From the NCBI GenBank assembly GCA_030765045.1, contig CM060964.1, positions 277,285,888 to 277,349,887 on the forward strand: 64,000 nucleotides of DNA, read 5' to 3'. Numbering within the stretch: the first letter of the stretch is position 1; the number at the start of each line of letters is the position of its first letter. A program made the position numbers and the translations under genes. The DNA is from Tenodera sinensis (Eukaryota; Arthropoda; Insecta; Mantodea; Mantidae). Of the stretch, positions 46,036 to 56,359 are shown piece after piece. The notes below the pieces were generated by a model. The model was not told the DNA's origin. It was given only the letters and a program-made list of their open reading frames with translations, and made no database searches.

Positions 46036-46244
46036 ATGGAAAACTGTGTGTATTGTTCAGAAAAGGTGGAAGAGAACACCCAACCATTTTTGACGTGTGA
46101 AGATTGCAATCGTAAAGCTCATGTTTCATGCCTGAGGACAGGCCCTCTTCCCGGAGATCTACTGGGAGACGTGTTCTTCAAATTCACTTGCCAGCCTTGT
46201 AGCCCTCTGGAACGTGAAGAAATATATAGGCAAAAGATGCCATG
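46036..46244 (+). CDS. KAT14: KAT14/ATAC2 homologue, exon 1 (zinc finger)
   Basis: KAT14 (CSRP2BP, ATAC2) is an acetyltransferase-related subunit of the nuclear ATAC histone-acetylation complex. This exon starts MENCVYCSEKVEENTQPF and gives a PHD/C4HC3-like finger: CVYC, CEDC, HVSC and CQPC (residues about 4-55). The stretch LLGDVFFKFTCQPCSPLERE matches the family's LFFQFTCxxC region. The ATG is the first in frame after a stop. The exon ends in phase 2 at CCATG|GTAATT and joins precisely to 53415. Intron 1 is about 7.2 kb and is packed with transposons. Identity rests on remembered family features across exons 1-4 and is firm. Confidence 0.85.
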
Positions 46245-46561
46245 GTAATTATATATTGAAAACATTTATGATTTCGTGGTAGATAAAGGTAAAAGTTTAC
46301 AAAATCGGCCGCTCGAGAAAACGAATGAAACATAGTGCAATGAATGCAGTTTTTATTGTTGATTACGATCTTGAAGGTTTTATTTGGCGCTCAAACTTCG
46401 TTTTTTATTTATGAGCAAACTTCGTACGTGCGATGCAGCGGTTTTATTTCGTTTATGCGGCGGATATTTAGGAAATAAATGTATATAATATATGCTAGAA
46501 TGTTTAATGCATTTACGTTCAAATTGTTGCACAAACACTGGCCAATTCGTAAATATTTCGA

Positions 46562-46745
46562 AAACACAGAACCCTGTTACCCCATTCATATACACATACC
46601 TAACACGGGTAAAATTTCGTTAACATAGGATCCTGTTAGCGTACTCATATACACACACTAACCTAACCTAACACGGGCAAGATTTCGATAACACAGGACC
46701 CTGTTACCACACTCATATACACACGCTAAACCTAACCTAACAAGC
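46562..46745. repeat. Three ~60-68-bp tandem units with CCTAA motifs
   Basis: Units begin AACA(C/T)AGGAnCCTGTTA at about 46562, 46622 and 46690. The second and third contain CTAACCTAACCTAACA, i.e. two to three copies of the arthropod telomere repeat (TTAGG on the other strand). It sits inside element F copy 2. Confidence 0.75.
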
Positions 46746-46902
46746 AAAACGAAGCTTGACCGCAAATAAAACTTTCAAAATCGTAAACAACAATAACAAT
46801 TTCAACGTAAATACATTAATCAATCATTCTAGCATAATTATACTCGTTTATAAACATTTATTGGTAAGTGTAGGTGGTTTGTACCTGGCCGTCTTCGCGA
46901 AA

Positions 46903-47809
46903 CAGGGTTGCCAACTCGTACGATAATTATGGGGGCATACAACATTTTAATGTTTGTACGATGGTTTTCAACCCGTACGATAATTATGGGGGTGTACGAT
47001 AATTTGAATGTATGATAGTTCGATATCAGGAAAATATCATTTTCATTGGTTTGTCACTCCAGCGAAGTGAAACTAATTACAAATAGCACCACTTTTGTCC
47101 TCATTTTGTCTCCACACCATAGTTTTCTAGTGCCTTGCATCTGGCAATGAAGCCATTAGCATACCAAAGAAGAAGGTACTGTTCATAAAATTGAGGATCA
47201 ATGTAGAAAACTCGGAATACGTGATATTCCGTGTGAAATAAAGAACATGCCTGAACCTGGCAGTTTGTGGAGTGCTGTTAAACATATGTCACCTTGGTGG
47301 GACTACTGATTTCAAAGAACTAGAGGCCTTTGCATTATCAGTGGTTTACTTACCCTACAGAAGCACTTCTTGTGAAAGTTTTTTTTCCTTCTAAAGTGGG
47401 TTAATAAAAACCAAAGTTAGAAACAGATTGGCACTAGATACGGTAAATGAACTCATTTTGTCGTCTCAACTAATGAACAAACGTGGTAGATCTTAAAACC
47501 TGCAAGTCACCGAGAAGATGTTAAGGTTTATCTCAACAACAAATTGGTGCAATGCATCAACGGTTCAGCAAGCTGAACTTTCAGATGAATAGTGCGAGAA
47601 ACATAAGTGCTAAAGTTATAATATTTGTTGAAGTCATCAATCTTGTAAGTGGATATAATAAACATCATTACTCTTATATTTTCATAAGTATTATACTGAT
47701 ATTTTTATTGTTGTAGCATTTGCTTTATGATATACGATAATTTTGAATCCAAATCTATAATTTTGAGTGGCTGATACGATAATTTTACCTTTAAATGTTG
47801 GCAACCCTG
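46903..47809 (+). mobile_element. hAT element with CAGGGTTGCCAAC TIRs
   Basis: Ends CAGGGTTGCCAAC (46903) and inverted CAGGGTTGCCAAC (ending 47809) are flanked by 8-bp repeats tcgcgaaa/gcgcgaaa (46895-46902, 47810-47817; one mismatch). Element F resumes exactly on the far side. The interior retains a hAT transposase C-terminus: DFKELEAFALSVVYLPYRS and, after damage, LIKTKVRNRLALDTVNELIL (about 47390-47465), the dimerisation region. Confidence 0.87.
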
Positions 47810-49779
47810 GCGCGAAAGAATCAAGTATTTGCGCATGCGTGGATCGGCTAGTCGAAGCGATGGAGGGGTTATTGCCAACCGAAGATGCAAGGCCAATAGC
47901 AAGCCTTGCATGCAACGGCAGTAGCGCCAACGTTGCATAAACGTAACTAGTTCAGCAATCGCGTATTTATGCGTGTATTAGTAATTTGGGTAGTGATATG
48001 TTAGTATAACTGTTATTCAACACCTTAAATACGTACCGCAAACATATGACTGGCATTCAGGTGGAAATACACGTTATGAGCTCCCCTGAATAAACAAATA
48101 AAAAGAAATTTCGACATCGAGATTTCATTGAAAATATACGTTATGATAATTTCTGAATGTAAAAGATATTTTTCGAAGGTAAAGAGAAGTCCGTGTGTGG
48201 ATGAGGTGAACTATATAACACATAAACAAAACTTCGGTTAAATACCGGACCTGGTATGTAGTTTTGCATCATTCCAGAATGCGACACGAAGATTTTCAAG
48301 AAAATCCCCTGCCTCAGATTGCCCTTTACATGGAACTTGTTTCAAAATGTTCATTTTCTCAAAAATGTCTAACAATTTTAATTATGATACCATAAGTTTA
48401 AGACATTTTCAGGATAAGTGAAATGTATAATGATGAATTTTCTGTGAATAGTCTCTGAAATGCTCTTTATTCTGAATGACTTTTGTACAATTGCCGAGTT
48501 GGAAGAGATGCACGAAATATTACTGCAGAAAAAGTGTAGATCTTGTTAAAGTACACATTTTATAGCAAATACTTTTTGGTAGAGTTAACTATTTCCCAGA
48601 TATTCAGTTTATTGGTTTGCATTACGTTTATTTCCGTTGAAAACTTGGTATTAAAGTTTTGGTTGGAATAAAGCACTTCTACCTATTACATGTTGAATCA
48701 TTATGCATGCGCAATGAGAATTCGCTGGGTACTGACACTAGACTTCACATCCAGCTCGGGAACTATTTTTGAAGTCCTGGTGCATGCGCAATGAGAATTC
48801 GCTGGGTACTGACGGTATTTAACCGACGTTTTGTTTATGTGTTATATTGTTCACTCCATCCACACACGGACTTTTTTTCCTTCGAAAAATACCTTTTACA
48901 TTCAGAAATCATCATAACGTATATTTTCAATGAAATTTCGATGTCGATTTGTCTTTTATTTATTCATGGGAGCTCATTACGTGTATTTCCACCTGAATGC
49001 CAGTCATACGTTTGCGGTCCGTATTTAAGGTGTTGAATAACAGAATACTAACATATCACTACCCAAATTACTAATACACGCATAAATTCGCGATTGCTGA
49101 ACTAGTTACGTTTATTCAACGTTGGCGCTACTGCCGTTGCATGCAAGGCTTGCTGTCTGGCTTTGCATCTTCGGTTGGCAATAACCCTCCATCGCTTCGA
49201 CTAGCCGATCCACGCATGCGCCAATACTTGATTGTTTGGCGTAGACGGCCAGGTACAAACGAACTACACTTTCCCATTTATTTGCTAAATATCCGCAGCA
49301 TACGCGAAATAAAACCGCTGCATCGCACGTGCGAAATTTGCTCATAAATAATGAAGCTTAAGCGCCAAATAAAACTTTCAAAATCATAATCAGCAATAAA
49401 AGCTGCATCCATTGCACTGTGTTTCATTCGTTTTCTCGAGCGGCCGATTTTATAAACAATTACACGGGGTTCAGTTCCACTGTCTCTGTGAGATTAGATT
49501 AGATTGCGTTCAGCGAGTTCACAAGTAGCCATGGAGGCTGGTGAACATTGAACATGTCAATTGTGATGTACAAAACATTGTCAATAAATATACAGAATGA
49601 GCACATAAAAACTCATTATATACAGGAACAAAAAAGAAACAAACAAACAACAGCAAAGGGGATAATGGAAACACAATCAAAACTTACCTGAAATTTGTCA
49701 GATAAGAATTGAATTTTGTGTTAGATTTACACTAGGCATTTACAGCCATATTCTACTGTTTAGTTGTAATATAATAACA

Positions 49780-50975
49780 ATAATAATTCATCTAGAGATC
49801 ACTTACAGAGTTACATAAGCTTTCACAGGATGATTTGTCATTTAGATTACCTTATACAGAATAAAATGAGTTAAACATTACTTACAAAGTTACATAAGCA
49901 TTAACTCGAATAATTTGTCATTTAAATAATCTTATGGAACTACTTACAAAGCTACACGAGCATCAACAGGAATAATAAACAATCTTATACAGAATAAAAT
50001 GAGTTAGAAACTACTTGTAAAGCTACATAAGCATTAACAGAAATAATTTGTCATTTAGATTACCTTATACAGAATAAAATGAGTTAAAAATTACTTACAA
50101 AGTTACATAAGCATTAACTCGAATAATTTGTCATTTAAATAATCTTATACAGAATAAAATGAGTTAGAAACTTCTTACAAAGCTACATAAGCATTAAAAG
50201 GAATAATTTGTCATTTGAATAATCTTACACAGAACAAAATGAGTTAGAAACTCCTTACAAAGTTACACAAGCATTAACAGAAATAATTTGTCATTTAAAT
50301 AATCTTATACAGAATACAATGAGTTAGGCATTGCTTACAAAGCTACATGAGCATTAACAGGAATAATTTGTCATTTAAACAATCTTATACAGAATAAAAT
50401 GAGTTAGAGACTCCATGTAAAGCTACATAAGCATTAACAGGAATAATTTGTCATTTAAATAATCTTATACAGAACAAAATGAGCTAGAAAGTACTTGTAA
50501 AGCTACATAAGCATTAACAGGAATAATTTGTCATTTAAATAATCTTATTCAGAATACAATGAGTTAGGAGCTACTTAAAAAGTTACATGAGCATTAACAG
50601 AATTAATTTGTCATTTAAACAATCTTATACAGAATAAAATGAGTTAGAAACTACTTGTAAAGCTACATAAGCATTAACAGAAATAATTTGTCATTTAAAT
50701 AATCTTATACAGAATACAATGAGTTAGGAACTACTTACAAAGCTACATGAGCATTAACAGGAATAATTTGTCATTTAAACAATCTTATACAGAATAAAAT
50801 GAGTTAGAAACTACATGTAAAGCTACATAAGCATTAACAGGAATAATTTGTCATTTAAATAATCTTATACAGAATAAAATGAGCTAGAAACTATTTATAA
50901 GGCTAAATAAGCAACAAAGTTACATAGATATTTACAGCATAGTTTGTAATTCACATATAGAATAAACTGAGCTAC
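49780..50975. repeat. ~80-bp minisatellite, about 15 units
   Basis: The unit reads roughly GAATAATTTGTCATTTAAATAATCTTATACAGAATAAAATGAGTTAGAAACTACTT and then CAAAGCTACATAAGCATTAACAG. The first 'unit', at the ORF2 stop (50983-51030), still encodes the last residues SFYSVQDYLNGQLSY on the minus strand, so the array grew from the LINE coding end and 3' UTR. Confidence 0.92.
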
Positions 50976-50982
50976 ATAGGAA

Positions 50983-53353
50983 TTAATAGGATAATTGGCC
51001 ATTCAGATAATCTTGTACAGAATAAAATGATTTTGAGCATAGGTACTCTTTAGCAGCTGTTTTAAAAGCATTTAAATTGTCAACTTTTCCCTTAAGGTTA
51101 GTATGAAGGGCATTAAATATTTTTATGGTTTCATAATATACACCTTTCTGGAAGCAAGAAAGTTTTGCACTGGGATGATGGATATTACTCTTCTGTCTAG
51201 TGTTTATTCCATGAATTTCTTTGTTTGTTGTGAATAAGGATCGATTGCATATAAAGAATTTTAGAATCGAGAATATATACTTACTGGGTAAGGTTAATAT
51301 GTTTAATCTTCTGAAAAGATCTTTGCATGAGTGTCTTCTATGGGTGTTGGAAATAATTCTTATAACCTTCTTTTGTATGAGGAATATTTGTTTACTGTCT
51401 ACTGCGTTGCCCCAAAATAAAATACCGTATTCCATTATTGAGTTAAAATATGCATAGTAAACTAATTTGAGTGTATCTATGGAGCTAACATTTGCCAGCG
51501 CTCGGATAGCATAACAGGCAGAACTGAGTTTGGGTAAGATATACTTAATGTGAGCTTTCCAATCTAAATATTTGTCAACTTGAAGACCCAGAAATTTGAT
51601 GTTATCTATTTGTTCTAATAACATATCGTTAATCCCTATTTCAATTGGAGTGTGTGATGTTTGATGAGTTATGAATTTAATCACTTTTGTTTTATCTAGG
51701 TTAACAGATAATTTGTTGGCTTTAAACCAGTAGGACATGCAGTTCAAAACATAATTCGATTTAATTATACATTCATTTAAGTTTTTGCTAGTGACCAGCA
51801 CACTAGTGTCATCAGCGAACAGTACAGAACTTGCTATATTCTTTATATAAAGTGAAAGGTCATTTATATAGATGAGAAATAATAGAGGCCCTAATACTGA
51901 ACCTTGGGGTACTCCATGTGCTACTGATTTCCAATTTGAAGTTTGTTTTCCATTATCAGTATCACTGTTTACTTTAACGCTCTGTTTTCTTTCCTTTAGG
52001 TATGATATGAACCAACTTAAATTTTCATTTTTAATTCCATAGAGTTCCAGTTTTGCTAACAGAATGTTATGATTTACACAATCAAATGCCTTTGCTAGGT
52101 CACAGAAAATACCGTCTACATGCATTTTATTGCTTAGGGCAGTTAACACTTAATGTGTAACTTTAAAAGTAGCATTATTTGTTGAGATGCCCTTTCTGAA
52201 TCCGAACTTATCTTTCACTAGTATCTTGTTATACTCGAGGTATTTATACAACCTGTAGAACATTACTTTTTCAAGAACTTTTGAAAAAACTGGTAAGAGA
52301 GAAATTGGCCTGTAGTTAGAAGCATTGTCGCAATCATCTTTTTTAAAAATGGGTCTTACAATCGAGAATTTCATCCTTTCAGGGAAAATTCCGGTCTTAA
52401 GTGACTCATTGCACAAATAACTCAGAGGAGTGCTAATTTGGAATGAACATGATTTTAGGATTTTTGTTGTTATTTCGTCATAACCATGGGAATTCTTTGT
52501 TTTAAAGGAGTTAATTTTATTTATTTCCGCAGGTGTCGTCAGATTAGCTTTAAATTCTGGCAATGCTTCTGTGAAACTTGATCTTAGAAATTCTAGTGCT
52601 GCTTCTTTACTTCCATAGTTAATAATTTAGATTGTTTGTTACATCCATAAAGAATTTGTTAAAGATTTCTGCAACTTCATGGGGTTTGTTAATTTCTTGA
52701 TTGTCCACTTTTAATGTTATTGAGTCGTTTTGTAATGAAAATTTACCTGCTTCTCTTTTTATTATATTCCATGTAGTTTTTGTTTTGTTGTCTGAGTGTT
52801 GGATTAGCTTATTGTAATACAATACTCTTGCTGCTTTTATTACCCTTTTTAGAATTTTGTAATATTTTTTGAAGTAGTGTTTTAATTCTAAATTGTTACT
52901 TGTTCTTACTTGTTGATATAATTCTCGTTTGTGTCTACATGAGGTCCTTATGCCTAAAGTGATCCAAGCATTGTCACTTTTCAAGTTAGTTAGTTTGCTG
53001 ATTTTGACAGGAAAGCACGATTCAAAGTGAGTTTTGAAACATTTGAGAAAACTATTATATTTATTGTTGGTTCCATTCGTTAGGTAAGTTTGATTCCATG
53101 ATTCAAGTTGAAGTTTTTTGCTAAACTCGTTCAGAGTACTTTCATTTACCTCTCTATATTTCTGATATTTATATTTAGGTTTGAGATTTAAAATCATCTT
53201 TTTAATGCATATAATTTGGGCATCATGATCTGATAGACCATTGGTTATTGGTGAGATAGTGCAAGACTTAATTCTGTGTGAATTTACAAATATATTATCT
53301 ATAGCAGTGGAAGAATTATTTTGGATTGAGGTGCTTCTGAAATCCCTAAGCGT
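50983..53353 (-). pseudogene. LINE endonuclease tail and reverse transcriptase
   Basis: The translation opens with the end of the APE endonuclease (STAIDNIFVNS, then GLSDHDAQI, about 53340-53205). It passes through a linker to RT motifs KFSIVRPIFKKDD, NYRPISLLPVFSKVLEKVM, FGFRKGIST, IFCDLAKAFDCVNHNILL, GVPQGSVLGPLLFLIYINDL and VLFADDTSVLV, and ends LNGQLSY. Lesions: a stop with frame change near 52619 and an in-frame TAA at 52150-52152 between NNATFKVTH and the rest. It belongs to the Jockey/CR1-like group, which has one RT and no RNase H. It cannot be active. Confidence 0.87.
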
Positions 53354-53414
53354 AGCTTAAAATTTTGAGAACTTATGTTGCTTTACTAATGTTGGTTATA
53401 TTTCTCTTTTGCAG

Positions 53415-53552
53415 GATAACTGTAATTATTCTAGCTTTGTATAATTTGCATACTCGTTCAGAAGGCTTGAGTCGTCGGGGATACTTTCATTGGAAAATGC
53501 ACATATGTAACTTTATCGAACGCCATTGGAATATACTCTTCAGACGCATAGT
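53415..53552 (+). CDS. KAT14: KAT14/ATAC2 homologue, exon 2
   Basis: The acceptor TTTCTCTTTTGCAG and the donor GTAAGT at 53553 bound 138 bases that complete the Trp codon begun in exon 1. They read ITVIILALYNLHTRSEGLSR and then RGYFHWKMHICNFIERHWN. The GYFxWK...IC.FI..HW signature is characteristic of the conserved N-terminal region of KAT14, between the zinc finger and the WW/FRSG segment. The exon ends in phase 2. The LINE in intron 1 ends 57 bp upstream, so the branch point must lie within or next to the truncated LINE end. Confidence 0.85.
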
Positions 53553-53705
53553 GTAAGTGATGTTAACTTTCAGTACATAAAACAAGGTACCTAGCTTACG
53601 TGTTAACATTTGGCAGTTATGTTCTCTAATTATGAAATCTTATTTTATATACCTTTTTCTAAGTTATATCCTTAAACAGAACAATTTATATAATTTTAAT
53701 AGCAG

Positions 53706-53851
53706 AAGAAAGCGGAGTTGGTTTGGGACTGTATCAGGAACTCTCTCCCACTACAGTCCCATATTCTTCAGATCAGGATCAGAGGAATTGAAGGAATCAG
53801 GATGGTGGCAACTATCAGTAATATGTCCTCCAGCATTACTTATGCAAAAGC
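53706..53851 (+). CDS. KAT14: KAT14/ATAC2 homologue, exon 3
   Basis: Reads RKRSWFGTVSGTLSHYSPIF, then FRSGSEELKESGWWQL, then ICPPALLMQKR. The family's (S/T)WWxTVxGxLSxxSPxxFRSG...PGWWKL block is clearly recognisable. The acceptor is a tandem NAGNAG (TAGCAG|AAG), so the exon can start at 53703 or 53706, adding or omitting one Arg without changing the frame. The donor C|GTAGGT at 53852 is weaker than the others. The phase (1) agrees with the exon at 55548. Confidence 0.83.
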
Positions 53852-53939
53852 GTAGGTATTTTTATGAAGTTATTGTGGAAGTTTGTACCATTTAGGTAGT
53901 TAAAGTGTTAAATCATTAGTTCAAAAAGGGAAAGCACAA

Positions 53940-54008
53940 ATTAATAAATTCATCCATTGCATAATGTTTCATTTGTTTTCACGAGCGGCCGATTTTGTAA
54001 ACATTTAC
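53940..54008. repeat. Isolated end of element F
   Basis: CATTGCATAATGTTTCATTTG...GAGCGGCCGATTTTGTAAACATTTACC matches both outer ends of F copy 2. No other part of F is present, so it is a solo end in KAT14 intron 3. Confidence 0.65.
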
Positions 54009-54207
54009 CAAATAAATGCTGGTTATCCTGCAGAATGGCAGCCTCTGCCCATATTGCATGGCCTAGCTCCTGTTATCTGCAGGTGCTGCTACATGTGGAT
54101 GATGTTGATGTTGCAACGGTGCAACTGTGAAATGTGCAGAAGCATGTGAATATTGCCAACCACAGGAGATGTCTTTAGTGGATAAGTCTGTGTTGTTGTT
54201 GATCATC

Positions 54208-54289
54208 ACCACCACCACCGCCGCCGCCACCACCACCACCACCACCACCACCACCACCACCATCATCTTCATCATCATTAATTATTTAC

Positions 54290-54374
<85 letters not shown>

Positions 54375-54468
54375 TAGTATTAGTAATTATTTATTATTAT
54401 TGTTATGATTTATTATTTATGTTATTATTAGTATTATTAATATTATTATTATTTATTATTATTTTTAT

Positions 54469-54536
<68 letters not shown>

Positions 54537-54537
54537 T
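54208..54537. repeat. (CAC)n, (ATT)n and (CTA)n microsatellites
   Basis: CAC/CCG triplets at 54208-54262, ATT at 54285-54372 with degenerate continuation to 54470, and CTA at 54468-54535, all in KAT14 intron 3. Confidence 0.95.
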
Positions 54538-54648
54538 TAATACTTCGTAATCATTAAGTGGCTTTAACACTTCAAAGGATTACTAAGTAATAATAGTAAC
54601 TACAATGATGATATTAATTCCAAAGGATTATGAAGTAATAATAAGAAT

Positions 54649-54990
54649 CAACTATGTTAAGTAGATTTTCCGGGTTTGTGGGCCGTGGTCGAGTTGGATT
54701 GCCTTCCTCCGACGTTTCGCTGAAAACTGCGTCCAGCATCTTCAGGGTCCACCTCTGTTTTGTTATTAAAACAAAAATGATCAGTAATATGAAAGTTTGC
54801 AGTGAATTTTAGTTTATGTGCAGCCGCTAAGTTAGACCAAAATAACAGAGGTTGACCCTGAAGATGCTGGACGCAGTTTTCAGCGAAACGTCGGAGGAAG
54901 GCAATCCAACTTGACCACGGCCCACAAACCCGGAAAATCTACTTAACATAGTTGATAATGCCGGCCGTGAAAGCCTCAGCACTTATAATA
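54649..54990. mobile_element. 306-bp palindromic element, second copy of type
   Basis: Arms begin CAACTATGTTAAGTAGATTTTCCGGG and end with its reverse complement at 54954. Each arm holds TTGTGGGCCGTGGTC, GACGTTTCG and CATCTTCAG; a central loop of about 100 bp separates them. The tail GCCGGCCGTGAAAGCCT follows at about 54961-54977, as in the element at 18771-19130. Confidence 0.85.
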
Positions 54991-55547
54991 ATAAGAATAA
55001 CAGCGCTTTATGCATTCGAGTATTGCCACTTTCGTAACACTGTTGGTATTTTCAGTGCATTCATGTTTCTTCGGTTAGCAACTCCCCAGGCACCCAGGCC
55101 TCGCCCTCTGTAGCAAACGACAGTATGGAGTACTTAATGTGAGACCACTATTCTACAGGATAACCTAAATGCTTTCAACACAGTTAATATATCATGCCCA
55201 AAAGGCCTTGTACTCTTGAAGTCAAGTCTTAAATACATTGAATGATTGAGATTTTTTTGTTTTGTTTTTAATTAACCTCTTAGTAGATTCTTCTGAATTT
55301 AAAGAAAGCATTTCAGAAAATGTATACGCATACAAGTAATTTAAATTTCTAAACAAGCTCTGATAGTTACGTGAAAGAACACTAAGACTGGTGAAACTTA
55401 TTCTAGGGCAGTAAGTTCGGCATGTGTATTTGTACTTTCCTGTTGTCATTTCAAAAGCTTTCTTAAAGAAAGGAATTTAAATGACCACTTTTTAATGCTG
55501 TGTTTATTTTGTGGTTTGGCATTTATTGAAATTTCTTATATTCAAAG

Positions 55548-55720
55548 ATATACAGTCAGGACTTGAAAAGAGGAAATCTCGACCATCAATCTCTGAATCT
55601 CAGCAGTTTCTGAAAGTGAGAGAGTTTGCACGAATGGTGGAGGCCTCTGGATCCGGGTGTTCATCACAAGAGTCTTCACCTATGCCACTGTCACCAGTCA
55701 CAGCAGGTCGCAGCACACAG
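55548..55720 (+). CDS. KAT14: KAT14/ATAC2 homologue, exon 4
   Basis: Reads HIQSGLEKRKSRPSISESQQ (first codon shared with exon 3), then FLKVREFARMVEASGSGC and SSQESSPMPLSPVTAGRS, a basic stretch followed by a Ser/Pro-rich linker as in the region after the WW block of KAT14. The start at 55548 (TTCAAAG|AT) is chosen because it fits the phase of exon 3; an AG at 55556 would need another intervening exon. The donor ACACAG|GTAGGC lies at 55721. No later exon was recognised before 64000; the GNAT acetyltransferase domain known for the family is not in the window. Confidence 0.75.
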
Positions 55721-56011
55721 GTAGGCTTTTAAAAACATTTTAACGTTCATTTATAAGGAAAGGTAGACCTCATTGCTACATACATGTTTATAATCACTTG
55801 GTTGTCAGCGCATATTCAGTAACTGGGACTCAGTATGTAAGGTGATGATAGAACAAAGCTATAGGTATGCATCGTTAGACATCATTGTGAAGTGAGTGCC
55901 GAAGTGATTTGGACTTCAAAAAGTAGACGCTTTGAGAGAATGCTCTTTTTTTCTTAGATTGTACATGGTAGAGAAAATAAATAACAAATAAAATTTCCCA
56001 TTTAGGAAAAA

Positions 56012-56340
56012 TGTAAAACTAAACTAAATCCCAGCACAACAGTTCATGAAGTGCCAAGGCTTGCTGCCCGGCCGCTGCGCTGCCCACTACAGGTATCAGG
56101 AGTGGGGTGCAGTACTGGAAGGTGGGATGTGGTCAGCACCTCAAGCCCTCCTGACCAGTTATGCTGCCCACACGACCTGCGGTCGCTACTTCTCCATCAA
56201 GTGACTCGTCAATTGGCCCCTCCAGGGCCTAATGGGACTGCGTGTACCCCATGCCAGACCTCCCAGCAGGAGAAAGATCCCCATGCTGCTACCAGGGATC
56301 AAACCCAGGTGCTCCACATCAGACAGAAAAAGTATTTGAC
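56012..56340 (-). mobile_element. tRNA-derived SINE, minus-strand copy
   Basis: Reverse complement of the SINE at 5556: B box GGTTTGATCCCTGG, then CATGGGGATCTTTCTCC and the shared body, tail TTTAGTTTAG. A short target repeat is not clear. It faces away from the plus-strand copy at 56523. Confidence 0.85.
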
Positions 56341-56359
56341 ATAATTTGTGTGCCTTAAG

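Larger units (their letters stand above)
46290..49460. mobile_element. Long-inverted-repeat element F, copy 2
   Basis: The outer left end GTTTACAAAATCGGCCGCTCGAG (about 46293) is matched by the inverted right end near 49437-49460. The left arm continues at 47810-48245 after a hAT insertion; the right arm is 48818-49460. The centre holds family A sequence and the GAATTCGCTGGGTACTGAC module. The left arm also carries about 370 bp (46490-46860) missing from the right arm. A third isolated end lies at 53940-54008. No transposase was found, so F is non-autonomous; its superfamily is unknown. Confidence 0.8.
49485..53357 (-). mobile_element. 5'-truncated LINE in KAT14 intron 1
   Basis: The minus-strand element begins inside its endonuclease domain (53357), runs through reverse transcriptase to 50983, continues as a tandem-repeat 3' region (50975-49780) and ends near 49490 in three AATCT/TAATC units. 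5' truncation is normal for target-primed reverse transcription. Its 5' edge lies only about 57 bp from the splice acceptor of KAT14 exon 2. Confidence 0.85.

Noticed and set aside
43298..46244. Exon at 43298 as the 5' coding exon of KAT14
   Set aside because: Joining phase 1 to the exon containing the KAT14 ATG gives a different frame and an early stop.
46640..46740. A true telomere or subtelomere
   Set aside because: Only two to three TTAGG-like copies per unit, embedded in a transposon within a host intron.
49780..50975. Regular ~80-bp repeats as a possible CRISPR array
   Set aside because: The whole unit repeats without unique spacers, the setting is eukaryotic, and the unit derives from a LINE end.
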